Of a stretch of DNA of 64,000 nt, positions 1-11,966 are shown piece after piece. How positions within the stretch are numbered: the stretch's first letter is position 1; every line of letters starts with the position of its first letter. This DNA comes from Nectonema munidae (lineage: Eukaryota > Nematomorpha > Nectonematoida > Nectonematidae), in NCBI GenBank assembly GCA_030549495.1, contig JAUIRK010000268.1, positions 117,377 to 181,376 on the forward strand, read 5' to 3'. The notes beneath the pieces were generated by a model that was given only the letters and a program-made list of their open reading frames with translations, was not told the origin of the DNA and did not search any database. The translations under genes were made by a program, and so were the position numbers.

Positions 1-617
1 CTAAATGTAAAAAATAAGGCCAGAAATGAAAACAGCATCATTGATTTGGTATAAAAACATATATTTCATGTAAAATTGACAGAATATTTTTAGAGATGGC
101 TTTTAGAAGTAAACCGCAAATTTGATTGACATTGAGAAATATTTTAAAACCTCTAAATGTGAAAAATGAGGTCAGAAATGAAAACAGCATGGTTGATTTG
201 GTATAAAAAAATATATTTCATTGTAAAATTTCAATGAATGTTTTTGGAGACAATTTTTAGAAGTAAACCGCAAATTTGATTAACACTTATAGGTATTTTC
301 ACAAACTAAATGTAAAAAATGAGGCCAGAAATGAAAACAGCACCATTGATTTGGTATAAAAACATATATTTCATGTAAAATTGAGAGAATATTTTTGGAG
401 ATAGCTTTTAGAAGTAAACCGCAAATTTGATTGACATTGACAGATATTTTAAAACCTCTAAATGTGAAAAATGAGTTCAGAAATGAAAACAGCAAGGTTG
501 ATTTGGTATAAAAAAATATATTTCATTGTAAAATTTCAATGAATGTTGTTGGAGACAATTTTTAGAAGTAAACCGCAAATTTGATTAACACTTATCGGTA
601 TTTTCACATCCTAAACG
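1..617. repeat. Satellite array, about 152-bp unit, left part
   Basis: Four tandem copies begin near 1, 152, 304 and 455, and a fifth is cut at 617. Each copy carries the landmarks AAATGTRAAAAATGAG, AGAAATGAAAACAGCA and AGAAGTAAACCGCAAATTTG. Copies 1 and 3 resemble each other more than they resemble 2 and 4, so the higher-order unit is a dimer of about 303 bp. An open frame crosses the array only because the period keeps it open; I see no gene. The array resumes at 4518 after a transposon. Confidence 0.9.
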
Positions 618-849
618 TAAAAAATGCGGTGAGGCTAAAATAAGCCGCGGAGTAAGCCGCAGATTTTTGTTAAAAAAGGAGGGCCATTTTAATATCATAA
701 AATGGTAGAATATTTTCTATTTTTCTAGAATTTTCTTTTTTCAAATTATTGTAAGTTTTATTAGTTTTTCTATCTAAAATGTCATACTTTGAATTATAAC
801 CCGAATGGGAGAAATATGATTTTTTGCACTACTTGACAAAAGTTTTATC

Positions 850-1410
850 ACCTAGAGTCTAGACTGTGAAAATTTGTCAATGCAACAGGCCAATTATTTT
901 ATCTCTAATAATATATCTTTTCATTGTACTGCATGCTGCATGAATATTTCGGGTTTCGGTTATGATTTCTCTTTAGAGGGGTTTCAAAGATATTTTCTTT
1001 TAATTAAAAATAATTCTTTTTCTACTATTTTATTAAAACTTAAAAATTTCTTTTATGTGAAAAGGTGTTTAAGAAAATAGGTTTTTGCGCTTGAGTTACC
1101 TTCCTTTTATAATAATTGTATTGATTTTAACTCTTTATTTATTTTGGAAGATTATAATATTGATGAATCATTAGTGCCTTTGAAGACAACAGGTAATGGC
1201 AATTGCTTATTTCACTTTGTATCAATAGCACTTTTTAATAATGAAAATTTTGCTATGCTTCGTGTACTAACTTCTATTGAATTAATTTATAATTTCAGTT
1301 TTTATTATAATATTGAGTATGAGAGGGTATGTTGTTTCGATGATTCTATTAACGTTTTTGTAAAATTTTTACTATGCATGCCCTTTCTTCCGTTCTGTGT
1401 ATTCCTTTAG
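850..1410 (+). pseudogene. OTU-domain remnant of MULE-1
   Basis: The frame from 1144 contains PLKTTGNGNCLFHFVSIAL followed by LRVLTSIELIYN. This is the OTU cysteine-protease-like signature (G-x-G-N-C-L-F) plus the helix seen in OTU proteins encoded by animal MULEs; the second MULE in this window has the same arrangement. The same frame is open upstream (ORF 874-1080) except for one TAG at 1078-1080. That upstream part has a small Cys/His cluster around residues HCTACC that could be half of a zinc finger. Downstream of 1410 the reading is lost: the His of the OTU site and the region that leads into the transposase are not recognisable. It is a fragment with no evidence of function. The family call rests on the motif and on the matching MULE-2 protein. 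Confidence 0.6.
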
Positions 1411-2137
1411 GTTTATTGTTCCTCCATATAACTCTCCTGATGATATAGCACATTTACCTTTAATAAGATATTGTTTCCAATTACTTTTAAATTAAAAAAA
1501 ATTCGTTTGTTTCACATAATATCGAAATTTTATTTACATGTAGCAATTACCAATCCAGTTATGTAAAGGTACTTGACCACTTTGACCTTTTGGTACAAAA
1601 AAATATTTCTATGCATAATGAAAACTATGGGAGTAATATAGTGAATGATTTTCACGTAGTGATGCAACGGATAAATTTATGAGTGATGAAGATTCGTTGA
1701 GTTGCTCATATGATCTATCTTCAAAGATTTTACTTCCTTCAACACTTTCTCCATAATGTAGTGTATTATTTGTAAATGATAACAATATTTTTTCATGCTT
1801 ATACTTCAAAATTTTATGCCAAACTTGATATTCATTAAAAAAATATTCAAAATTAAAAAGAGAATAATTATCAATGAAGAATTTATTATTTTCAAAATCC
1901 TCCATTTTTTGATAAAGATTTGTATCGTGTAATTACATATAAATATTTGGGTTCATTTCCTCATAACATTCCGCATAATAATTGGAAGAGCTCTATTCTT
2001 TTTGTAAAAACTAACCCCAAAACAAAGCGTTTTATTGAAAATCAGTTATTAAATCTTTTTTTATTAAAAGAATACTCCTGATTTGAAAATATTGCAAAAG
2101 TAACCTTTAATTAAGAAATTGAAATAATTTTGGCTTA

Positions 2138-2316
2138 GCGGTCGTTCACAATTGACGTCAACTAAAACTTGAGGGGGTGTAGGGGGGGGGGGGGGGTAAC
2201 CAAAGTTGACATAAGTCGATTTTGTTAAGTGACGATATATCTAAAAGTTGACATGAGGGGGGGGGGGGGTTGAAATTTTTCAAATAAAAGGTTGACGTCA
2301 ATTGTGAACGACCCCT
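2138..2316. mobile_element. MITE with inverted ends and two long G tracts
   Basis: The ends match over about 23 bases in inverted orientation: GGTCGTTCACAATTGACGTC begins at 2140 and its complement ends at 2314. The element is about 178 bp and lies inside MULE-1. The outer bases read TTAG at the left and CTAA at the right, which would fit a 3-bp TTA/TAA target as used by PIF/Harbinger, but this is not proven. It holds runs of 15 G (2182-2196) and 13 G (2257-2269), each next to a copy of GTTGACAT. Confidence 0.7.
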
Positions 2317-4517
2317 AACATTTTTACAAGCTTTGAAATTTCTAATAAATGTAATTAATGCGCTTTTTTTAAAGGTTTTTTAAATTGTTTCTTTTAATGG
2401 TTAGTTAAAAAATTATGGTTTCTTCATGATTTATTTAGAAAATCTTTCGTGCCAGTGAGAAGAAGACAAAAAAAAGTACCCACTAACAAAAGCGTTGCCG
2501 CTATTCAGTAGAAGGTAGGATCAAACGCTGTTATCCACCACTCGCCCAAACTTCTAGATGGAAAATTCCAGAAAGGCTGGTGGCACTTCTGATTCGTCAT
2601 ATCCAAAGAAAAATTCTTGTAGATAAATCGTTTTTCGTATTCTTTGCCCTCCCATGCTTCAAATATTCAGATTCTCTGCTCGCATGGAACAAGTTACCTA
2701 AGCCGGGATGTGCGTACAATGGGACCCGATGCAAACTCTCAGAGCAAACAGTGATTATTTTTGGAGATCCGGTTCAAATGGCAGCTTCGTAATACCGTTA
2801 AATGCTAATAAAAACATAGAAAGTTCCCCAGAAAGGGATAGACCCAAGGAGTCAGCACTCAAATAGTCATGACACTTGCACAATATTGCTATTTCTCTGA
2901 TTTTTTTCTCGTGTTTATATTAAACCTTGTATATATAACACCAAGGCTCTTTTTAGAGCCGACACCACTACTTATTTCGTTATTAATGAAGAATAAAGAT
3001 GAATTGTTTTTATGAATTCCCTATTATTTAAGTTTTTGAACATCGAAAAAGTTCGTTACAATGAGTGCCAATACCTCTGCCCAATGGTCGTGTTAGGCAA
3101 AAAATTTTAAGGGTGCTTCATTGGTGCGATAATTTTTGAACTATCAGATATTAAGTTTGCTTTTTAAAAAATTCTTAGTTACCTAAAAAAAAATTTTTAT
3201 AAGCTGAGTATAAATGTATATACAATTTTAAAACTACTTCGCATTGAGATGAAAAAAGTTTAAAGTATGTTTTCGAATCAATCAAATCAAAAATTGGCTT
3301 TAACTCATATAGATCCAAAAAATTAGGATATTTAGATAACAAACAGTTAACTGATTGAAACAAATTTTATTATATAGTTTGAAAACTATTTGTTGTTTCA
3401 TTGATAACAGAATTGAGAGGGTTATACAAAATTCTTTTCAAATGAAGCTTATCGTCAAAACCATTTTGTTCAACATTAGAAAAATTTAATGAGTAATCAA
3501 CCAATTTTTTTGGTAAGAATTTGTCGACTCTTTATATTTTCCCTTAAATAATACTTGGGAATATTTATATATTTCTTGAAAAGTTGAATCCAAATTTTCT
3601 TTTTTTTTTAAAAAAACTTCAATCTTAGAATGAATAAGATCACAAGCTTGAGCCAAATCACTCGAGATTATTTTTTATTAATTGTACCTGAAAAAGTGTA
3701 TTTGCACGCATTAAACATTCGAAAATTTCTACAAGAAAGGCAATAACAATTTTTTTCAAATCAACGTAAAATTCCTCCACATTTAATTTCTAATTCAACA
3801 TTCGTATTTGGATTTAAAAGATAGCTCAAAAATTTTGGACATCAAATTTACACTTATACATTCTTTTTCCATGTGTTTATAATGTACATAAGTTTAATAA
3901 TGAATAATTTTGACTTCATTTTGAAAAAAAGATTAAGTTAAATGTATTTTTATTAACAAGGCGATAATGTACCATTGATGCCAAAGTATAAAATAGTTAA
4001 CAGAGATAAAACCCAGAATCATCTGAAACCTTAACTTACACTCTAACCTATTTACCCATGCTTATCCCATTTAGGATTTACTTTTTTATGAAGTATAAAA
4101 GATTCATTTGATAAAAAAACAACAGTAAAACTTAAAATTAAGTTTTATTTAAAAAATTTTAAAAATCTAAATATTTGAAGCATTAGAGGGCAAAGAATAC
4201 GAAAAACGATTTTTTATTTTTAAAATTAAAACTTAAAAAATATTGAAATTTTTAATTTTAAAATTTTATTATTTTTTTTGGTAAACAGACATTTTATTTA
4301 TTTATTAAACTCTCTAAAATGACTGCTAAATTTTTTTAAATTAAATTTAATGACATATGGAGTGAAAGTTTTAAATAATTTTTTACTATAATTTGTTTTT
4401 TTGGATGTAAAAACTCGAGTTTAGTATATATTCAAATTTTTGTATTGCTATTTCAAGTAGTTTTTATTTTATGTTGCTTTTTGTCCGCGGCTTACTTTAG
4501 CCTGACCCTAAAAAATG

Positions 4518-4910
4518 AGTCCAGAATTGAAACCAGCATGGCCGATTTAGTATAACACATATATTGCATTGTAAAATTTAAATGAATGTTTTTGGAGACA
4601 ATTTTTAGAAGTAAACCGCAAATTTGATTAACACTTATAGGTATTTTCACAACCCAAACGTAAAAAATGAGTCCAGAAATGAAACCAGCATGGCCGATTT
4701 TGTATAAGACATATATTTTATGTAAAATTTGAAGGAATATTTTTGGAGAAAATTTTCAGAAGTAAACCGCAAATTTGATGAACACTTATAGGTATTTTCA
4801 AATCCTAAATGTAAAAAATGAGTCCAGAAATGAAAACAGCATAACCGATTTAGTTTAAAAACATATATTTTATGTAAAATTTGAAGGTATATTTTATTAG
4901 ATATATTTTT
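4518..4910. repeat. Satellite array, right part
   Basis: The 152-bp unit resumes directly after the MULE-1 target duplication. Copies begin near 4509, 4660 and 4809; the last decays after about 4907. These copies share GAGTCCAGAAATGAAACCAG and differ from those at 1-617, so the element joined two variants or the array has since diverged. Confidence 0.85.
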
Positions 4911-5697
4911 GATCAATCAAAATTTTGATTGACAATTTCTAAAAAATTAGCCATGATTATTGAAAAAATTATATATATTAAGTATTATGCGTCCCAAACT
5001 GTATATAATTATAAATTTTCAAGGTATTATATAATATAGATTCTAAGTTATTAGGTTAAGTAGAGATAATGTCAAAATTTTGCTAAAAATTTTTGATTTT
5101 GATTGACAATTTTGGACATGAAAGGGTCATTCAACTACCATGAAAATCGTTTCAAAAGATGCAGCAAGCAATTTTATGAAAAGTCACAAAATTTGAATGG
5201 ATATGATTCAGCCAATTTTCTACAATTTTTTAGTAGGGGGGGGCGTACTAATAGGGTTAAAATTACTTTTTGTAAAGTTTTCTAAGTAGTTCTTTTTGAA
5301 ATAAAAATTTTCAGTCGCGTTATTCATTCATACTCTTTGTTAAAGTTTTGTCTATCAAAAACACCGGTTTTAAATATATTCTACCCTTAATCGCAAATTT
5401 AGATTATATAACTTACAAAAAACCACTTAGATTTTGTTAAAAAAATTTTCTTTCAAATTTTTATTTAGGTTAACTTTTTCTATGTAGTTTTGCTTAGATC
5501 CTATGAAAAATATTTGCTCTTGAATTACTGTTATGACTATTTTTCATGAGAGTTTAAGTTTAGGGTTGGGGTCAAATATAAATTTCATTTACAATTAAAA
5601 GAACCCAATTACAATGATAATTGAAATTATGCGGCGATTATTTTTCAATTACAAGTAAGTAAATGAATTTATTGAATTAACGCCTGGACCCTCTGGA
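4911..5697. other. AT-rich spacer, no gene seen
   Basis: Decayed satellite-like strings occur at 4920 and 5097 (TTTTGATTGACAATTT) and there is an 8-base G run near 5237. A small open frame at 5103-5285 has no recognisable domain. I see nothing else. Confidence 0.5.
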
Positions 5698-6102
5698 TTG
5701 GGATACGCTCGTTCTATAGATGAATTTAAATTGATAGCTTATGATCTGAAAGTTAAATATAAAGAAAGATTAGGAAATTATTTGACAAATAAGATTATTC
5801 CTACAATAAAAGAGCATACTTTTATGCCAAGAAAAAACTCTCAATATAGAGAAGTCCAATACCAAGAAAATTTAGTTAGATGTGCCTTCGAAGGAAATGG
5901 GGATTATGAAATTAGAAATGACCAAATTGAAAAAATTTATTGTCATGAAAATGCAGAAAAAAATGAAGATACAAGCAAAAAGTTACTAATTTCAAGTGAA
6001 AAGAAATTGATTATCAAAAAAGTTCCAACTATTGCGGCAAAACCAAACAACAAGAAAACCTTGTCAATCAACAAATCTAAAAATAAACAGGTAAGGAATT
6101 AA
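5698..6102 (+). pseudogene. C-terminal end of a MULE transposase (MULE-3)
   Basis: An uninterrupted frame of 134 residues. It aligns by eye with the C-terminal part of the MULE-2 transposase on the other strand. Shared blocks are a helix with YKERLGNYLTNKIIP (MULE-2: YQNKIGKYLTERIIP), then QENLVRCAFEGNGDYE (MULE-2: QENLIECALYGFGDYE), then a lysine-rich tail. It therefore comes from a related but distinct element. The catalytic core is absent. It ends at 6102, four bases before the target duplication of MULE-2 at 6106, so MULE-2 landed just past this stop codon. The remaining 3' flank of this older element should continue from 11976. The listed start is only where the frame opens and is not a real initiation site. 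Confidence 0.7.
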
Positions 6103-6114
6103 GATAAAAATATG

Positions 6115-6440
6115 GGTGTGCCTAAATTATGCCCAGCTCAATAAAGTTGTGCCCTGCTCGGGAATTTTACTTTATATATTATCATTCAAATGAATATATT
6201 AAGTTTCTTTTCCTTTAATTGTTAATTAATAACTTTTTTTCAATATTTTTTCCATAAAACACATATAACTGTTTTTTTAATTATTTTTTTTTTTAAAATT
6301 AAGAACAATCAATTCTATATATTTTTGAAAATATTTCGCTAAATTTCGTTAGTTTAAAATTTAAATCTGAAACTTTTAATCTTACAAAAGATTAAATTAA
6401 TAAGGTAATATAAATTTCAATTTTCTTTTAATGTATGAAG
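6115..6440 (+). repeat. MULE-2 left terminal inverted repeat
   Basis: It pairs with 11440-11966 in reverse complement. A 20-bp stretch near 6141-6160 (GTTGTGCCCTGCTC region) is a local duplication absent from the right copy. Similarity fades beyond about 6440. Confidence 0.75.
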
Positions 6441-7939
6441 AAAATAATATATTATAACTATAACATTTTGCTTATTATAACTCTTGGCTTTCTCCTAGAT
6501 ATTACTTAATTTAATTACCTACTGAGAAAAGTCCTTAACTTTTATTTTTCTCTTTTATTTCTAATAAATAATAATAATTTTGATTTTTTTTAATAGATCT
6601 ATGATTTTCTATATTTTCATTACATTGTATAAAAATTTGGCACCTCAGAAATTATTTTGTTTATAAAAATATAAATATTCATAATTGAGTAATAGTTGTT
6701 TTAAAACTAATGCTTTTCAAAATATTATTTTTATGTAGCCGCTGCTATTTTAAAAATTAGTATGCCGAAACTATCCATAAAATGAACTTTATCTTTCTCA
6801 ATGAGTTTTTATATAAATTAAGCAGCCAATTTTTGTACACTGGTGTCCCATTGTGCCTGAAATGTTAAAACATGTTTTTCAGGTATTTGTTTTCATTAAA
6901 TCTAGCACGACTGTTCCCAGACAAGTTTATTTTTAAATAAAGTCATCTGCTTATATGAAAAACATCAATCTTATGAGTAAACGTTTCATAATTCTGGTCC
7001 TTAAGGTTTTAAATTATAAATAAACGATTAGTCTTTTTTAAAATGTTAGCTTTAAAAGGTCTTACTGAAAATAAAAAATATTTTTTTCCAATTTTTTTGT
7101 GGTTTTCCAGTACAATGAATTTTATGTTTATAAATTTTTTTGTAATGTTGATTAAAATATTCCTACTTACTTTTCATTTAAACCTCTTTGCTTTAATTTT
7201 GTATTTTTAGAAATGGAATTCTCTGCTATGCCTTAGCCCTCCAGTTACCTGCTATGATTTTTAATGATTATTATATTTAAATTGTTTTTGTTCGTTTAAT
7301 AAATATATTCCTATTTCATTATGATTTATTTCTAAATAATTGGGAGGCCTAAGTATCATTTTCTAGAAACTCCTTTTATTTTCCATTGTTACTTTTGTTG
7401 TTAGTTATAAAAATCCAAATTTGCTACTTAAACCTTGGTATTGTCCCATTCAAATAGTGATGGGACGACACAAAAGTTTTATTTGATTTCGATTATTATT
7501 ATTAATAAAATATACGATTCCAATTCTTAAATTGAAACATCAAATATTAAAAACATATATTAAATTCCCATTTATGTTTGATAAGACCTAAGGTAGCATA
7601 ATGAACAAGATAAATCGAAAGAATGCGATATTAAAAAAACACAATTCAGCAGAACGTGCATAAATTTTTAATTCTGTGGGTTTGTATCCAGAGCATTTTG
7701 TGCAGTGGTTAGATTTTCGTAGTTTGTAACAAATATAAAAATCCTATACTTCATTTTAAGAGATCTATGGGCGAATCTCCCTTTAAATACAATCGACATC
7801 ATACAATCATTTTCCCTTCAATTTTCATTATCGAAAAAATAAAGTTATTAAAAAATATCGTTAATAAAAGTTAAACAAGATAATAACAATTTATTTAATA
7901 AGATTATGTTAACTTTACATTAATAATTTTTAAATTTTT

Positions 7940-9146
7940 TAGTAAATGTTTTTTTACCTGGCTTCCTTGCAACATTTGATGCTCTTTTTACAATTAATTT
8001 CTGATCTGTAGAAACAATTGAATTCTCAAAGATGGAACTATTAACATCTATGAAACTTTGAAAGATCTTAACTTTGTTTTCTTTAGATTGTTTTTCCCAT
8101 TCATTTTTTTAGTTTAAGTTGTGTTGAAGTAAGCTCATAATCTCCAAATCCATATAATGCACATTCAATCAAATTTTCTTGGAAACAAACTTCTTCATAA
8201 ACCATACTTAGTAAACTAGGTATTTTAAGACTTTCCAGTTAGCATTGGATTTCAGTATATTATTCATGGATTCGCAATTGTTGTTTTTCCATTGATAAGG
8301 AATCTAGAGCTTTTATGTGGGAGAAAAATGTGTTCTTCAATATTTGGTATTATTCTCTCAGTTAGATATTTACCTATTTTGTTTTGATATTTTTCAATTA
8401 TATGCATTTTTTTCTCTTTAAATTCATCTATTGTTTTTGATTCGGCCAATCCTCTTTGTCCTAGAATTAATTCAATGAAATATTTAATTTCTTTTATTTT
8501 CATTCCTATTTTTTGTGACAGATATCGTTTAATATTATTTTCCAAATGTCTAAAGCAGAATAAAATGTTTGCTTTGGGGAAATTTTTTTGAATTAACTAA
8601 AGCTTTTTCTTGGTCCGTGCCTATTAGCAAAGTATTAGTTTTAATTTCAGCATTAAAATCACTTTTCAATTTGAGTGATAAATGCGAAAAAATTTTAGCA
8701 TATGTATCGTATTTTCCATTCCAATGAAAATAGACATGACCTAATAATATGGGAGATACTTTTTTTGATTTTCTAATTAACTCTGTGTCTTGGAAGACAG
8801 TACATGTTATAAAACAAGGGCCAAGATTGAACGTTCTGTCTACTCCAAGAATGCTATTATCCAATAGACATCTTTTTAGATGAATGAGTTGGTTATTGGT
8901 ATAACATATGATATTTGGATGGCCGAATTCTGATATAATAATTTCCTTAACAAATGGATTTGAGTTGGTGATCATATTAAATACATATTGAATATCATCT
9001 GCTAGGTTATTTCTATTTACGTCACCAAAATTTTGTTTTTCCAAGTTATATTTAATATTTCTTATATACTTTGAGTCTCTCGGTATGTCACACTTATTTT
9101 TTAACAAGCAAGAATATATTTTTTTACAAGAACTATTCTCTTTCAT
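7940..9146 (-). pseudogene. MULE-2 transposase, catalytic and C-terminal part
   Basis: The DDE/RNase H-fold transposase of a Mutator-like element, which would cut and rejoin the element ends. First Asp: GVDRTFNLGPCF (near 8840). Then ILLGHVYFHWNGKYDTY. Second Asp: GTDQEKALV (near 8615). The Glu is expected in NNNCESMNNILK (about 8245-8280, in another frame). After that come a helical region with KYLTERIIPNIEEH and a C-terminal QENLIECALYGFGDYEL block. At least three frame changes break the gene: near 9140 (join to the OTU part), near 8550 and near 8264; one more in-frame stop lies in the tail. It cannot make an active protein. Upstream residues PRDSKYIRNIKYN form the linker that, in related animal proteins I recall, joins the OTU region to the transposase. 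Confidence 0.8.
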
Positions 9147-10648
9147 TTTTTTTAGTTTGTTGATTTGCCCTTATGTACTCATGGTTGTGGTTTCTGGTGT
9201 TACCGTGTATAGAAATCATATTTGGATAACTTCCAACGTATTCCCATAAATATAATTGTTTTTCTCTAGTTAAATTATCCTCTATCCATGAAATTTTCCT
9301 TTTATATTCAGAATTTCTTTTACTTACACAATAATATGATTTTAAGATAACTATTCTATTTTTATCAAGATGTTCATCATTTAACGGAAGAAATGTTTTA
9401 CCTTTATATTTACCATTTTCTCCATTTTTTCTTTCTAAGAAAGTAGTTTCATTTTTTACATTTATTAAAAACACATAATTTTTTTGCGATGTATTTTTCC
9501 AAGAGCCGTATTCATCAATAAAAAAATTTTTATGACCTTTTGGTTTTTCTAGTATAAAATAAATATTTTCTTTTATACCGGTTGGGATTGAATTAACTAC
9601 GTTGATAGGAGATTTCAAAATTTTAATTATTTCCATTAATTTCAGAAACTTATTTTTCAATTTATGACGCATAATTAATTCCTTTTCACTATGGAGCATA
9701 TCAAGATCTATGTTATTTGAACCGACATCATTTTTAACGACTAAACTATCATTAAATCTAATATATTTATTATCCATTAAAGAGTTATTAATAATCAAAT
9801 TTTCCGATTTAGTAATATCTATGTGATCATCCAGCCTTATTAATGGGACAAAGTGGTTAGGTTGCCAAAGGCTATTTTGAGTTTTACTAGTATTTGCCCA
9901 CATTATAAAAAATGGTTCAACCTGTTCTTTTTCAATTTTCTGAGGATAAAAAGTTGTATTAAGAATTGGTGATATTCTGTCTAATACGCCATTGATTGGG
10001 GGATAAATGCTGATTATTTTTCTCCTTATGACAGTAACAGCAACTTTCATCGTATATGCTGAACACCAAGAACCAATTTTAGAACAACCTAACCTTTTTT
10101 CTATCAAAGGAGAAACAAAATCAATAGAGGGATTATTTGGACATTTTTGATATGTTAAATAATTCAGGCTAAATTCAATTGCTGTTAGCAAACGTAACTT
10201 TAGACTCAAGGATTCATTTCCAACTATGCAAATAGAAAGTGCATTGAAGAAACAATTACCATCTGGTGTTGTTTAAATCGGTACTTTATTATCAACATCT
10301 ATCATTAATCTTTTAATAAAGTCATGAGTGATGGAATCAATTTTGTAATAACAAATATCTTTGAGCATAGGACAGAATTCGAGTTCAACTTCTCTTAAAA
10401 AAACTTTTTCTCTCACAGCAGAAGAGTAATATGAGCCCAAAATAGACAAGTTGTAATGTCTTAATAATGCTTTTTTGTAGTCATATTTAATTTCAAATAA
10501 ATCGCAAACTAAACACACAAAAGATAAAAAGGAGGTGAAACTTGATAAATGAGAAAATTAAGAAATATGATAAATTCTATTGCACTCACAACAGTATAAC
10601 ATTTTTTCATCCTTGCTTTTAAAACAAGTTTGACAAAGCGAGTTCATA
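9133..10648 (-). pseudogene. MULE-2 OTU-like N-terminal region, with a possible PHD finger
   Basis: Reading down the minus strand, an ATG at 10648 opens a Cys/His pattern, C-x2-C-x10-C-x2-C-x4-H, ending in CNRIYH. This looks like the first half of a PHD finger; the final pair CLVC lies in another frame near 10510. The main frame (10518 down) reaches TTPDGNCFFNALS at about 10260, an OTU signature with the catalytic Cys present, then LRLLTAIEF. An in-frame TAA sits just before TTPDGNC. A 358-residue open stretch follows (10209-9133) with WCSAYTMKVAVTVIRRK, LNTTFYP, MWANT and WQPNHFVPL; the last block carries a His suited to an OTU active site. It runs into the transposase at 9133-9146 by a short frame overlap, so the two were probably one polyprotein. 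The host-related role of the OTU domain is unknown. Confidence 0.7.
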
Positions 10649-11439
10649 TTAAACCACAAATTCTTTAAAAAATAATAAGATAAGTATCTAAAAAATCATA
10701 AAAATACCTCTCGAACACAAAAGTTATACAAGAACAATTCTTAATCAATGAATTTTGATGACAAAGTGATTAATAACTCATTTAGCACAACCACGGCGAT
10801 TGATTAGGAGGAAGAGAAAAACTAAACCCCTTTCGATCATGGAATTAGCTAAAAAAAATAACAACTAATAAAAATAATAGTCCATATTTGGTTTTTAATC
10901 TTATGAGATAAGTAAAAATTGTATCAATATATTCACAAAATAAAATTTGATGAATTTAAGAACTTCATACTTATATAAACCAAAGGTCAGAGCAGCTAGA
11001 AAATAAAGTAATGAAATATTTTGATACTCATATGACCGTTGTAAAAATAAACACTAAGGTGCATATACAAAAAAATGTATTTACATGCATAAATAAATAT
11101 ATATATAGTTATAGATTAAATGACGCTTAGAAGTCAAATGAATAAAAAAAAATTTTAATTGATACGGTAAAAGTAAAACTTTATTATAATTCAATAAAAA
11201 CAAAAAATTTAAAGCCTAATCTTCGACCACTATGGCCTTCCACAGATCACCACTTTGAACAAAATAAAAAATATATTTTATAGAAATATATTAAAATTTT
11301 ATCGTTTTTATTAAATAAGTTAATTTGAAAGCTTTTACCTTAAATTGTAGATTGAAATAAAAAAAAAATTATTTTCGGAACAATGTATTCAAAATAATAA
11401 ATCTATAACAAATATAATGACGTTTTCTTAATAATAAAT

Positions 11440-11966
11440 CTATAGCAAATATATAATTCACAATTTAAAATTTATAATGTTACCTTATTAATAAAATCTT
11501 TTGTAAGATTAACGGATTCAGATTTAAATTTTAAACTAACGAAATTTAGCGAAATATTTTCAAAAATATATAGAATTGATTGTACTTAATTTTAAAAAAA
11601 ATATAATTAAAAAACAGTTGTTGTTATTGTTGTTGTTGTTTTATTTGACACAGCTTGTAAAATGCAAGGATTTCGAAAGCTGGCATGAGGCTTTTACAAA
11701 TTTAAGATGATTAATCACAGTTTTTGTGAATTTGTTTTTTTTTAGCATTGGGAGCCTTGGGGATCGAACCCCTGACCTTCAACTGTTAAGCTGAGAGGTA
11801 CACCCTAACAACCATGAGGCTCTAAAAAACAGTTATATGTGTTTTATGAAAAAAATATTGAAAAAAGTTTTTAATTAACAATTAAAGGAAAAGAAACTTA
11901 ATATATTCATTCTAATGATAATATATAAAGTAAAATTCCCGAGCTGGGCATAATTTAGGCACACCA
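11440..11966 (-). repeat. MULE-2 right terminal inverted repeat, interrupted by a SINE
   Basis: Reverse-complement partner of 6115-6440. The match runs from 11965 inward to the target duplication at 11823-11834, stops at the SINE and resumes at 11619. Confidence 0.75.
11620..11822 (-). mobile_element. tRNA-derived SINE with (AAC)n tail
   Basis: On the minus strand the head reads like a tRNA. Box A is TGGTTGTTAGGGTG (11801-11814) and box B is GGTTCGATCCC (11760-11770). A roughly 110-base body follows, then a tail of AAC repeats (seen as GTTGTTGTT at 11620-11640). The 12-bp sequence TAAAAAACAGTT flanks it exactly (11608-11619 and 11823-11834), which is the mark of target-primed retroposition. 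It would be transcribed by RNA polymerase III and needs a LINE for movement. Confidence 0.85.

Larger units (their letters stand above)
618..4517 (+). mobile_element. MULE-1, 3.9-kb Mutator-like element inserted in the satellite
   Basis: The ends are inverted: 628-651 reads GGTGAGGCTAAAATAAGCCG and onward, and 4484-4507 is its reverse complement with two mismatches over about 23 bases. The satellite is interrupted exactly at these ends. The 9-bp target TAAAAAATG is present on both sides (618-626 and 4509-4517). A 9-bp duplication is typical of Mutator-like elements. Inside are an OTU-domain remnant near the left end (850-1410) and a MITE (2138-2316). I could not find the transposase core, so this is either a deleted or a heavily decayed copy. 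The rest of the interior (2320-4480) is AT-rich and has no convincing gene. Confidence 0.75.

Noticed and set aside
280-495. Open frames across the satellite (280-495 and 4647-4916)
   Set aside because: They repeat with the satellite period and have no domain; products of periodicity.
2580-2792. 70-residue frame on the plus strand
   Set aside because: No recognisable motif, and it lies inside transposon DNA.
3175-3720. Minus-strand frames inside MULE-1 with a helical hAT-like look (DLAQACDLIHSKIEVFLKKK)
   Set aside because: No catalytic or zinc-binding motif could be tied to it, and the similarity is only in general helix character.
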